DNA from: Prevotellaceae bacterium
Lineage (GTDB): Bacteria > Bacteroidota > Bacteroidia > Bacteroidales > UBA932
Assembly: GCA_031278495.1 (NCBI GenBank)
Contig: JAITKG010000091.1
Location: 1 to 8,969, forward strand
Direction: 5' to 3'
DNA: 8,969 nt
Shown: piece by piece, positions 1 through 6,554 of the stretch
Layout of the letters: every line of letters begins with the position of its first letter
Numbering within the stretch: the stretch's first letter is position 1
The notes under the pieces: model-generated
The model's input: only the letters and a program-made list of their open reading frames with translations
Database searches by the model: none
Told to the model about the DNA's origin: nothing
Program-made: the position numbers and the translations under genes

Positions 1-69
1 TTCGGTTTTACATCCGGCGAAGGCTACCAAAAAGGCAGCTATGGTAATTAAAAGGCTGTTTGTTTTCAT
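1..69 (-). CDS. N-terminus of a lipoprotein, cut by window edge
   Basis: The ATG at 69-67 opens 23 codons that run off the left edge. The translation begins MKTNSLLITIAAFLVAFAGC: a Lys near the start, a hydrophobic stretch, then AFAGC, which fits a lipobox with Cys20 as the lipidated residue, followed by Lys-Thr-Glu. This is a lipoprotein signal peptide; an A-rich leader precedes the ATG, as at the other genes here. It starts 97 nt after the GH18 stop, on the same strand, so it is probably co-transcribed as the next member of the glycan utilisation locus. By analogy with Bacteroides loci that pair SusC/SusD with GH18, it could be a surface glycan-binding protein (for example a DUF1735-type lipoprotein), but 23 residues cannot show that. 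The function is unassigned. Confidence 0.72.
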   Translation of the reverse strand, partial: MKTNSLLITIAAFLVAFAGCKTE

Positions 70-166
70 GCTTTCTATTTTTTACGGTTAATTATTCTAT
101 GATGCTAAGAAGGTTAATCACTACGCCATAATCCGTCCATGATGCTTCCAGCGTCAGTTGCAGGTA

Positions 167-1156
167 TTAATATATCGCAGGGTTCATTATTTGAATCGCC
201 TGCCGGAGGTATTTATAATCGGGGTCATGCCCGTATTCGTATTCCATGTGGTATGACCCGCAGCCGCCCTTGCGTCCCTGCGCGGGTTCCCAGTAGGCCA
301 TTCCCCAGAGGGAAGGGATAACGCCGCGCACGGGATCGCGGAAAGCGGTTCCGCCGGTGCTCCAGTGCCGTTCAAAGTCTTCGGTGATGATGAACTGGTG
401 CGGCTTAAAAATATTGTTCACGGCATTGTAACGCGACTGGTAAGCCACCGGCGAGGTTTTGTCATAAGCCTGCGACACGGCATAATCGAAGTATTTGCCG
501 GCTTCGGCAGGCACCAAATTCAATTCCCCGTCAATGATCAATAACCGTCCGGTGCCGGATTGGGGACCAAAGTACTTGCCGAGTTCTTCGACAAACAGCG
601 TGAATTCGTCGCCCATGGGGCAATCCCTCACATCGTCAATACCGCCGATGGTGGGTTCAAAGTCAATATCCAGCCCGTTGAAGCCGCAACCGATGATGTC
701 TTCGGCGAGGGCGCGGGCGTATTCGCGCAGGGCGTCTTCGCGGTTTTCAGACCAGGTGCGGTCGGGCAGTCCCTTGCCTATCCAGCCCAGTAAAATGGTT
801 ACGGTAACTTTCGAGCCGTATTCATTTTGCACCAGCGCCAGCTCGTCGCGCTGTTCCTGCGTTATCATGGCGCTGTTAATCATTCCCCAGATAGAAATAA
901 TATCCACGCTGTCGGGAACAGAACTCAACGAGCCTCTTCTGGAAGGGCTGGCAGGATTCCACCCGCCGAACCAGCCGAAATAGAGTTCATGCTCGCTCCG
1001 TTTGTATGCGCGGAGGTTTTCGTAGTAGTTACCGTCTTTGTTCGAGAGCTGTTCGGGCGCGTCCACAACGGTTCTTTCCATGTCTGTCCAGTCGCTGCAT
1101 GCCCCGGTTGCCATAAGCAACCCTGTCAATACTGTTATATATATTATCTTTTTCAT
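167..1156 (-). CDS. GH18 family glycoside hydrolase lipoprotein (endo-beta-N-acetylglucosaminidase/chitinase type)
   Basis: 329 aa. It should hydrolyse beta-1,4 linkages of GlcNAc-containing glycans by the substrate-assisted GH18 mechanism. Residues 1-20 are a lipoprotein signal ending ATGAC, so Cys20 is probably lipidated and the enzyme membrane- or surface-anchored. The family signature is at 159-167, FNGLDIDFE, with Glu167 as the expected acid/base and Asp163 and Asp165 in place. The first Asp of the classic DGxDxDxE motif is Asn160, which the family pattern tolerates. Other barrel-like segments are YFGWFGGW (59-66), VTVTILLGW (117-125), YAVSQAYDK (225-233) and GMAYWEP (285-291), the last resembling the terminal beta-strand with its substrate-stacking Trp. 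The length suits a single catalytic domain without binding modules, and the C-terminus (YLRQAIQIMNPAIY) looks complete. The short single-domain lipoprotein form in a SusC/SusD locus resembles Bacteroides endo-beta-N-acetylglucosaminidases acting on N-glycans; chitin fragments are the alternative. Family assignment is firm, substrate is inference. Confidence 0.9.
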   Translation of the reverse strand: MKKIIYITVLTGLLMATGACSDWTDMERTVVDAPEQLSNKDGNYYENLRAYKRSEHELYFGWFGGWNPASPSRRGSLSSVPDSVDIISIWGMINSAMITQEQRDELALVQNEYGSKVTVTILLGWIGKGLPDRTWSENREDALREYARALAEDIIGCGFNGLDIDFEPTIGGIDDVRDCPMGDEFTLFVEELGKYFGPQSGTGRLLIIDGELNLVPAEAGKYFDYAVSQAYDKTSPVAYQSRYNAVNNIFKPHQFIITEDFERHWSTGGTAFRDPVRGVIPSLWGMAYWEPAQGRKGGCGSYHMEYEYGHDPDYKYLRQAIQIMNPAIY

Positions 1157-1176
1157 ATTTCTTTTTTAATTTCCGG

Positions 1177-1204
1177 TTTCTAACTGGCTGGCGTACCAGC
1201 CTTA
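1177..1204. repeat. Palindromic element upstream of the GH18 start (copy 1)
   Basis: GGCTGG (1186-1191) and CCAGCC (1196-1201) form a perfect 6-bp stem around a 4-nt loop. On the transcribed strand the loop reads TACG. The hairpin lies 29 nt upstream of the GH18 ATG. The 28-bp block matches 22 of 28 positions with 3090-3117 upstream of susD, including the flanking TTTCTAA and TTA. It may be a dispersed intergenic repeat or a leader hairpin affecting mRNA stability or translation; no U-tract follows on the sense strand, so it is not a standard terminator. Confidence 0.6.
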
Positions 1205-1236
1205 TTATTCATTGTTTGTTGTTCATTTACTAAACT

Positions 1237-1470
1237 TCACCCGTGTGAGCAGGTATTTATGCACCTGTGCGCATAGCGCCTGTGCACCTGTGTGTATAGG
1301 CGTTTATACACCCGTGTGTATAGCGCCTGTACACCCGTGTGTATAGCGCCTGTGCACCCGTGTGTATAGGCGTTTATACACCCGTGTGTATAGCGCCTGT
1401 GCACCCGTGTGTATAGGCGTTTATACACCCGTGTGTATAGCGCCCGTGCACCCGTATATGCAGGATCAGG
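1237..1470. repeat. Tandem array of alternating 23- and 24-bp units (47-bp higher-order period) between susD and GH18
   Basis: The array fills most of the 334-bp gap 1157-1490. Ten units can be laid out: 1237-1260, 1261-1283, 1284-1307, 1308-1330, 1331-1353, 1354-1377, 1378-1400, 1401-1424, 1425-1447 and 1448-1470. Nearly all contain ACCCGTGTGTATA or a close variant. The 23-bp type continues GCGCCTGT and the 24-bp type GGCGTTTAT, and they mostly alternate, with one extra 23-bp unit at 1331-1353. The outermost units (1237-1260, 1448-1470) have diverged, as usual at array edges. Each 24/23 junction gives a strong hairpin: GGCG, then TATACAC-CCGT-GTGTATA, then CGCC, at 1299-1327, 1369-1397 and 1416-1444. 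The minus strand is open across it for 91 codons (1512-1237), but a 47-bp period is not a multiple of three and the product is low-complexity, so I do not call a gene. Function is unknown. Confidence 0.93.
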
Positions 1471-1474
1471 TTGT

Positions 1475-1499
1475 TCATAATTCATAATTCTTAATTCTT
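1475..1499. repeat. AT-rich short direct repeats at the end of susD
   Basis: TTCATAATTC is followed directly by the overlapping near-copies ATAATTC and TTAATTC, running across the susD stop (1491-1493). A similar short repeat (AATTTCT, repeated) lies just before the susD start at 3081-3093. Such ATTC-rich intergenic repeats occur widely in Bacteroidales. They mark the susD gene on both sides but have no known role here. Confidence 0.5.
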
Positions 1500-3080
1500 C
1501 CTGTCCCACCACAGTTTTACGCCGCCAGTGTCTTTACCGCCGATCATCTGTACGGCTTTTGCCACTTCGGCGGCATTGTTGGCATATTCAGGCGCGGGGA
1601 AGACCAGCCGGCGTATCTGCACGCCCGTGTCTATTGTCCCGCCACTGTTGTTGGTAACCACCGGCAATATTTTCGGATAGCCCGTGCGGCGGAATTCGCT
1701 CCATGCTTCCTGCCCGTCGGGATAAATCGCCAGCCATTTCTGGGTGATGATGCGCTCGAGTTTCTTTTCATCAGCGGCAGCCTCATCCCATTTGATGGTG
1801 ATAACGGTGGTGGCAGAGGCGTTATGCGACAAAGCCTTGTCCTCAAAAGCGACAGGCGTCGATTTGCTGTCGGCGCTGTAGGCGGCGGCAGCCGAAGCTA
1901 CGCCCCACTGTTCAAAGGAAGTGGCGATACCCTGATTGTATAAACTTTCTGCCGTGCCGCCCATATTCCATCCGCGCATGGCGCCCTCCGCCCGGAGGAA
2001 ATACACTTCGGCGGCAGTCATCCACACAACCGGCGCGGTTTCGCTGGTCGTTAATGCCACATTGGGCGCAGACATCGGCTTGAGGATATTTTGGGAAGCA
2101 TTCCTGATACCGTGCCGCACGCCGTGGAAACCGCCGCCGGGGATATCTGCCTGAGTAAAGTATTTCCCCTGCCGCGGGTCTTTGTAGCCGGTTTGGAACA
2201 TCTCTATGCTTGCATTCATCCGGTTGCTGTGGTACGAATGCGTGGTTATGTACAGCGGATTGTAGATACTCACTTCGGTCGTTGTTTTTACGCCTGCGTT
2301 ATGGTTGTTCAGCGTCAGCAGCATTCCGCCGGCTGCCGCTTCTTCGGCATACTGTTTCGCCAGCGCCGGTTCCACATAAACAATCCGCATGGCGAGGCGC
2401 AATTTGAGCGAATTTGCCAGACGCAACCATTTCGACATGTCGCCGCCATAGACGAGGTCAAATTTGCTCAATAATTTTGCATTCGGATTGACGGCTATCA
2501 ACTCGTCCAGCACTTTTATCGCCGCGTTGAGGTCGGCAAAGAACGATTTATAGATGTCTTCCTGACTGTCGTAGGGCGTGGTCAGCGAGTTGGTTTTCCC
2601 AAAACTGAGATAGGGCAACGGACCGTAAATATCGGTAATGCGGTGCATCGCCATCACTTTAGTGATTTGCGCTACGGCAAAAGCCACCGGGTCGGAGGTT
2701 TCTGCGTTCTGTTTAATGCCGTGCCATTGCGGCATCACTTTCCGGAAAGCGACTTGAAACGCCGTTTCCGTCCAGTCGGAAAAATATAAATTATAGGTGG
2801 TGCCGTTGTTGCAGGCGTTCCACGATTCAATTCCCGCCATATAGCCGGAATAAATGTCGCCTACCAGATTCTGGGCGCGTTGAAATTCATTGGCGCCTTC
2901 GTCACTGGTGGGCAGTACGTCGGCTTGCATTTTCTGCAAAAACCCGCCGATACCCAAGTTGTCGTATTGCAGTGCTTCCGCCCCGACCTTGCTTTTGTCG
3001 GTATTATAAGCATCATAATTACCCGTGCATGAAAACAGCATCCATGCACCTATTATAGTTATTAACTGTATCTTTATCAT
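1491..3080 (-). CDS. SusD/RagB-like outer-membrane glycan-binding lipoprotein
   Basis: 529 aa. SusD-like proteins sit on the cell surface as a lid over the SusC barrel, bind glycan and hand it over for import. Residues 1-18 form a lipoprotein signal, with hydrophobic ITIIGAWMLF followed by Ser-Cys18. The mature part shows the alpha-helical family pattern: DNLGIGGFLQKMQADVLPT, an aromatic stretch around YNLYFSDWTE, helix VAFAVAQITKVMAMHRITD followed by IYGPLPYL (the conserved D-x-Y-G-x-x-P segment), and near the C-terminus MTAAEVYFLRAEGAMRGWN, the family's conserved E-x-x-F/L-x-x-A-E helix. Length and pattern fit the SusD-like_2 branch. It starts 46 nt after the susC stop on the same strand, the usual co-expressed pair. 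The start is chosen because it gives the full signal peptide directly upstream of the lipobox. A palindromic element lies 19 nt before the ATG and a tandem array follows the stop. Substrate cannot be read from the sequence. Confidence 0.95.
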   Translation of the reverse strand: MIKIQLITIIGAWMLFSCTGNYDAYNTDKSKVGAEALQYDNLGIGGFLQKMQADVLPTSDEGANEFQRAQNLVGDIYSGYMAGIESWNACNNGTTYNLYFSDWTETAFQVAFRKVMPQWHGIKQNAETSDPVAFAVAQITKVMAMHRITDIYGPLPYLSFGKTNSLTTPYDSQEDIYKSFFADLNAAIKVLDELIAVNPNAKLLSKFDLVYGGDMSKWLRLANSLKLRLAMRIVYVEPALAKQYAEEAAAGGMLLTLNNHNAGVKTTTEVSIYNPLYITTHSYHSNRMNASIEMFQTGYKDPRQGKYFTQADIPGGGFHGVRHGIRNASQNILKPMSAPNVALTTSETAPVVWMTAAEVYFLRAEGAMRGWNMGGTAESLYNQGIATSFEQWGVASAAAAYSADSKSTPVAFEDKALSHNASATTVITIKWDEAAADEKKLERIITQKWLAIYPDGQEAWSEFRRTGYPKILPVVTNNSGGTIDTGVQIRRLVFPAPEYANNAAEVAKAVQMIGGKDTGGVKLWWDRKN

Positions 3081-3089
3081 AATTTCTAA

Positions 3090-3117
3090 TTTCTAATTAG
3101 CTGGCACGCCAGCATTA
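3090..3117. repeat. Palindromic element upstream of the susD start (copy 2)
   Basis: GCTGG (3100-3104) and CCAGC (3109-3113) form a perfect stem around a CACG loop, or a 6-bp stem with a 2-nt loop. It lies in the 46-nt susC-susD gap, 19 nt before the susD ATG. It shares 22 of 28 positions with the element at 1177-1204, and in the pair the stem is fully conserved while the loop differs. It may be a leader hairpin tuning susC:susD ratio or a dispersed repeat. Confidence 0.6.
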
Positions 3118-3126
3118 ACTCTTAAC

Positions 3127-6100
3127 TCAAAATTGTAGTTTTACATTAAACCCTGCGCTCCGCAGGCTGGGTTGCATGAAGTAATCCAGTCCCTGATAAT
3201 AAGTAGCGGTCGAAGGAGTAATTTCAGGGTCGAAAGGCGCTTTACAGTAAATCATAAAAAGGTTGCTGGCGGTTAAAGCCACTGTAATCCCTCCTATTTT
3301 ATCATTAAATAATTTGCCGGGAAAGGTATAGCTTAACGACACTTCTTTTATGCGTATGTTCGTGGCGCTGTAAACATATTCCGACAGTACGCCGGTCGTT
3401 CCGCCGCCGGTAACTTTGTAATATTTTTCCGCATCTACGGAACCGCCGTTAACAGGCACGCCGCCTTTGTCGCGCGCCGCAGCCGACTGCTCCGAAACGC
3501 CGAAACGGTCCATGATAGCCTGCGTTACGGATAACCCAATGCCGCCCACACGTGCGGTAATAAGGCAGCTCAAAGAAAAATTCCGGTAGCTTATTGTGTT
3601 ATTCCAGCCGAGATTAAATTTGGGCAGCACCGAGCCGGCTTTCACCCAATGCTGCGCATCGGACGAAACAGTGCCCATGTTGGCGTCTACTTTCGTATAG
3701 CCCGCCTCGTCTTTCTTCAGCGTCGATACGTAAACATCGCCCATCGTACCGCCTTTTTGCAATACCATGCGGTAAGATCCGTTTTCGCTCGGCACGAATA
3801 CATCTTGCGTAACCAGCGTACCGGTCGAGGGATCTTTGGTTCCCGGCGGCACGAGTTCTTTAATTTCATTCCGGTTCATCGCCCAGGTGAGCGTAGACGT
3901 CCATTGCACCTTGCCGAACGTATCGTCATAGGAAAGCATGGCTTCCAAGCCCCAGTTGTTCACCTTGCCGCCATTGATATAAAAGGTGTCGTATCCCGTA
4001 CTCGCAGCCGGTTTCAGCGAAAACAACTGGTTGTAGGTATTGGAATAGTAGTACGTCACATCAGCCTGTAGCCGCGAATCGAACAACCGGATATTTACGC
4101 CCGCTTCAAATGATTTGGTCTTTTCGGGCGTCAGGCCGGTCGCCGGCAGGTAGGTTTGATTGACAAACATCCCGTCTTTCACGCCGTAGCCTACTTTGGT
4201 AATATAGGGTTGCGGCGCATTACCCACTTCGCTGTACGAAGCGCGCACCTTGAGGAAAGATATTTGGGCATTCCTCAAATCGACCATTTCGCTAATCACC
4301 CCCGACAGCCCTACGGAAGGATAGAAATACCCGCTTTGGGCAGCGCCGGCTAACTGCGACGGCCAATCGGCGCGACCGGTAAGGTTCAGGAAGAGCATGC
4401 TCCTGTAACCGGCTTCCGCTGTGGCATACACCGACTGCGTCTGGATATGGAGGTCGTCTTCGTGCTGCCGCGACTCTGCGTGGTTTTTCAACACATTGCT
4501 TACATGAAACAAATTCGGCACCCTTGCCAGATGCCCTTCATAGCCGGTCAGGTAAGTATGCGAATCGTTGATGGACGCGCCGGCATTGGCTTGCAGGCTC
4601 CAGTTGTCGAATTGCTTATTGACGCTTGCCAGCACATCGCCGAACAGATTCCGGTTGGATGTATTAAGAAGTAAATAATTCCCGTAATCGGAAGCATACA
4701 ACTGGGAAGTAGAAGCCGACAGTTTGCGCGTATACCGCCGCTCGTTGTTATCCAGCCGGACGCGCCCCGCAATACTCAGCCAGCCGGCAATCCGGTACTG
4801 AAGGTTTGCGCCGGCAATAAAACGGTTTTTATTATTCTCAAACGCTTCACGGTTGATAATCCAGTAAGGATTTTGCATGCCAAATTCCATAGCGCCGTAA
4901 GGCCAGTACTGGGTTTTGAAATGGCGCTCGGCATTGTAACGCTCGAACACCCGGTATTTTTCCATGTCGTCGCCGCGCGGGAAAAGGTACACAGGAATTA
5001 AGGGATTATGATACTGCCCCTGTACCACCCTGTTTTTGTCGTACTGGTTGATGTAACGCAAACTCAAATCCAGCGTCAGTTTGTCCTCGATTAACTCCGA
5101 AGAAGTGTTCGCCGTAATGTTGAAACGGTTGTATTCATTGTTCGGGATAATCCCCCCGGCAGTTACGTAAGCGCCGGAGACATATATTTTGTGGCGTTCC
5201 GTTCCGGCGGAAACGCTGATACTGTTGGTTTCGTTGTAACCCGTCCGGAAAAAATCCTTCGGCTCATACGTGGAGGGATAGTACAATTTCTGCCCCCAAC
5301 TGTAAAAGTCGCCAATGGGCGAACCATAGCGGTTTTGAAACTTCGGCATCACAAAAGGACTGAGGAATTGGGTGCTGTTCGAATAAGTTACCCTCGGCTT
5401 TCCCTGCACGCCTTTTTTGGTAGTAATGATAATAACGCCGTTCGATCCGCCGCTGCCGTAAAGCGCCGCCGCCGCCGCGCCGGTCAATACCGAAACGTCT
5501 TCGATGTCGTCGGGATTGAGGTCGGCGATACCGTCGCTGTCGCCGCCGTCGGGCATTTCATAGATGTCGCCGGGTTGCGAAGCCTGCAAGTACGGCAGGG
5601 GAATACCGTCCAAAGCATACAAAGCATTATTTTCGCCAAAGAGCGACTTTGTGCCGCGCATCACCACGCGCGACGAGCCGCCGATACCGGAGGCGCTGCT
5701 GTTGATTTGCACGCCCGCCACTTTGCCCGCCAAATTCTTGATAAAGCTTGCATCATTGACCAACGTTACTATCGTCGAAGGAACTTTTTGCACATTATAG
5801 CTAAGCGCCTTTTCCGAACGCCGGATACCGAGCGCCGTAACCACCACTTCGTCGAGGGTAGCCGCCTCTTCTTCCAGCACTATATTATATACCGTTTGGC
5901 TGCCTACCGTAATCTCGACCGTATTATAGCCGAGATAGGAAAACACCAACGTCTGCCCCTGTTCGATGCCGGTTAAATTGAAATTGCCGTCCACATCCGC
6001 TACCACGCTTTTGGTAGTGCCTTTCAGGATGACGCTTGCGCCGATGAGCGGCTGCCCGTTTTTATCCGTGATAGTGCCGGAGAGGCGTTTATGCGGCTCT

Positions 6101-6423
6101 GTTTGTTGTTCCGGGACAATCAAAATATAATTATCCTTCATCCGGTAGGTAAATCCTGTGCCGGCAAGTATACTGCCGAGCGTTTCGTCCAAAGTCCGGT
6201 CGGTAATATCGAGGGCTATTTCCTTCGCGCCGTCAATACGCGATTCGTTGTAAGCAATCGACATCTTCGACTGTTCTTCCACGCGCTGCAATGCCTCTTT
6301 CAATGTAAGGCGGTCCTGGTTGATGGTGATCCGCACGTCCGACTGGGCGTAGGATACCACCGGTAAAAAATACACACATAAAATGGAAAGCAACGTTACG
6401 TTTGCTTTTCTGAGATGATTCAT
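3127..6423 (-). CDS. SusC/RagA-family TonB-dependent outer-membrane transporter with STN signalling domain
   Basis: 1098 aa. It imports glycan fragments across the outer membrane using TonB energy and, through its N-terminal extension, can signal to an anti-sigma factor. Order of parts: signal peptide 1-26 (ends SYAQ); STN domain about 30-104 (LTLKEALQRVEEQSKMSIAY to YILIVPEQ); carboxypeptidase-regulatory-like beta domain about 113-184 (SGTITDKNGQPLIGASVILK, VDGNFNLTG, YLGYNTVEI); TonB box region LDEVVVTALG (190-199); plug about 205-335 (NLAGKVAGVQI, RVVMRGTKS, NALYALDGIPL, then a GSGGSNGVIIITTKKG segment); the rest is the beta-barrel. The last residue is Phe (NVKLQF), as expected for outer-membrane barrel insertion, directly before a TGA stop. 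The STN domain, missing from the plainest SusC proteins, marks a transducer type and agrees with the FecR gene 131 nt upstream. SusD follows after 46 nt. The gene looks intact and of normal length. Confidence 0.97.
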   Translation of the reverse strand: MNHLRKANVTLLSILCVYFLPVVSYAQSDVRITINQDRLTLKEALQRVEEQSKMSIAYNESRIDGAKEIALDITDRTLDETLGSILAGTGFTYRMKDNYILIVPEQQTEPHKRLSGTITDKNGQPLIGASVILKGTTKSVVADVDGNFNLTGIEQGQTLVFSYLGYNTVEITVGSQTVYNIVLEEEAATLDEVVVTALGIRRSEKALSYNVQKVPSTIVTLVNDASFIKNLAGKVAGVQINSSASGIGGSSRVVMRGTKSLFGENNALYALDGIPLPYLQASQPGDIYEMPDGGDSDGIADLNPDDIEDVSVLTGAAAAALYGSGGSNGVIIITTKKGVQGKPRVTYSNSTQFLSPFVMPKFQNRYGSPIGDFYSWGQKLYYPSTYEPKDFFRTGYNETNSISVSAGTERHKIYVSGAYVTAGGIIPNNEYNRFNITANTSSELIEDKLTLDLSLRYINQYDKNRVVQGQYHNPLIPVYLFPRGDDMEKYRVFERYNAERHFKTQYWPYGAMEFGMQNPYWIINREAFENNKNRFIAGANLQYRIAGWLSIAGRVRLDNNERRYTRKLSASTSQLYASDYGNYLLLNTSNRNLFGDVLASVNKQFDNWSLQANAGASINDSHTYLTGYEGHLARVPNLFHVSNVLKNHAESRQHEDDLHIQTQSVYATAEAGYRSMLFLNLTGRADWPSQLAGAAQSGYFYPSVGLSGVISEMVDLRNAQISFLKVRASYSEVGNAPQPYITKVGYGVKDGMFVNQTYLPATGLTPEKTKSFEAGVNIRLFDSRLQADVTYYYSNTYNQLFSLKPAASTGYDTFYINGGKVNNWGLEAMLSYDDTFGKVQWTSTLTWAMNRNEIKELVPPGTKDPSTGTLVTQDVFVPSENGSYRMVLQKGGTMGDVYVSTLKKDEAGYTKVDANMGTVSSDAQHWVKAGSVLPKFNLGWNNTISYRNFSLSCLITARVGGIGLSVTQAIMDRFGVSEQSAAARDKGGVPVNGGSVDAEKYYKVTGGGTTGVLSEYVYSATNIRIKEVSLSYTFPGKLFNDKIGGITVALTASNLFMIYCKAPFDPEITPSTATYYQGLDYFMQPSLRSAGFNVKLQF

Positions 6424-6463
6424 AAAAATTAATGGGTTAAATTTTATACTTAATTATTTATTG

Positions 6464-6497
6464 TTACCCTTTTCGGGCAATTTGCCTTGTCTGGCAA
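6464..6497 (-). promoter_or_regulatory. Two small adjacent hairpins in the fecR-susC gap
   Basis: Read on the transcribed strand, TTGCC (6497-6493) pairs with GGCAA (6486-6482) around a 6-nt loop. Directly after it, TTGCCC (6480-6475) pairs with GGGTAA (6469-6464) around GAAAA, with one G-U. The sequence that follows to the susC ATG is AT-rich without a clear U-tract, so these are not convincing terminators. They could shape the susC leader or overlap the sigma-dependent susC promoter; I could not identify -35/-10 elements. Confidence 0.3.
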
Positions 6498-6554
6498 TGG
6501 GGATTGGTAGAGGTTATGTTTTCATATAATTTTTTTTAAATTAAAAATTAAGTG

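Noticed and set aside
95..166. Continuation of the GH18 frame for 24 codons past its TAA
   Set aside because: The protein already ends in a natural-looking terminus (IQIMNPAIY) and the added residues show no motif. Unlike the TGA case at 7976, there is no sign that the extension was ever translated.
495..983. Plus-strand 162-codon open frame
   Set aside because: It is antisense to the GH18 catalytic domain, with a Ser/Pro-rich product and no recognisable motif.
1237..1470. CRISPR array
   Set aside because: There are no unique spacers between the repeats: the units abut directly and alternate between two related types, which is a tandem repeat and not a repeat-spacer array.
1237..1512. Minus-strand 91-codon open frame rich in YTRVYKRLYT-like repeats across the tandem array
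   Set aside because: The repeat period (47 bp) is not a multiple of three, so the same DNA is read in changing frames. The first codons overlap the susD end, there is no plausible start context, and the product is low-complexity. It is an open frame produced by a stop-free repeat.
5191..5976. Plus-strand 261-codon open frame
   Set aside because: It lies entirely antisense to the strongly supported SusC plug and signalling domains. Its Arg/His/Val-rich translation shows no domain and is explained by the GC-rich complement of susC.
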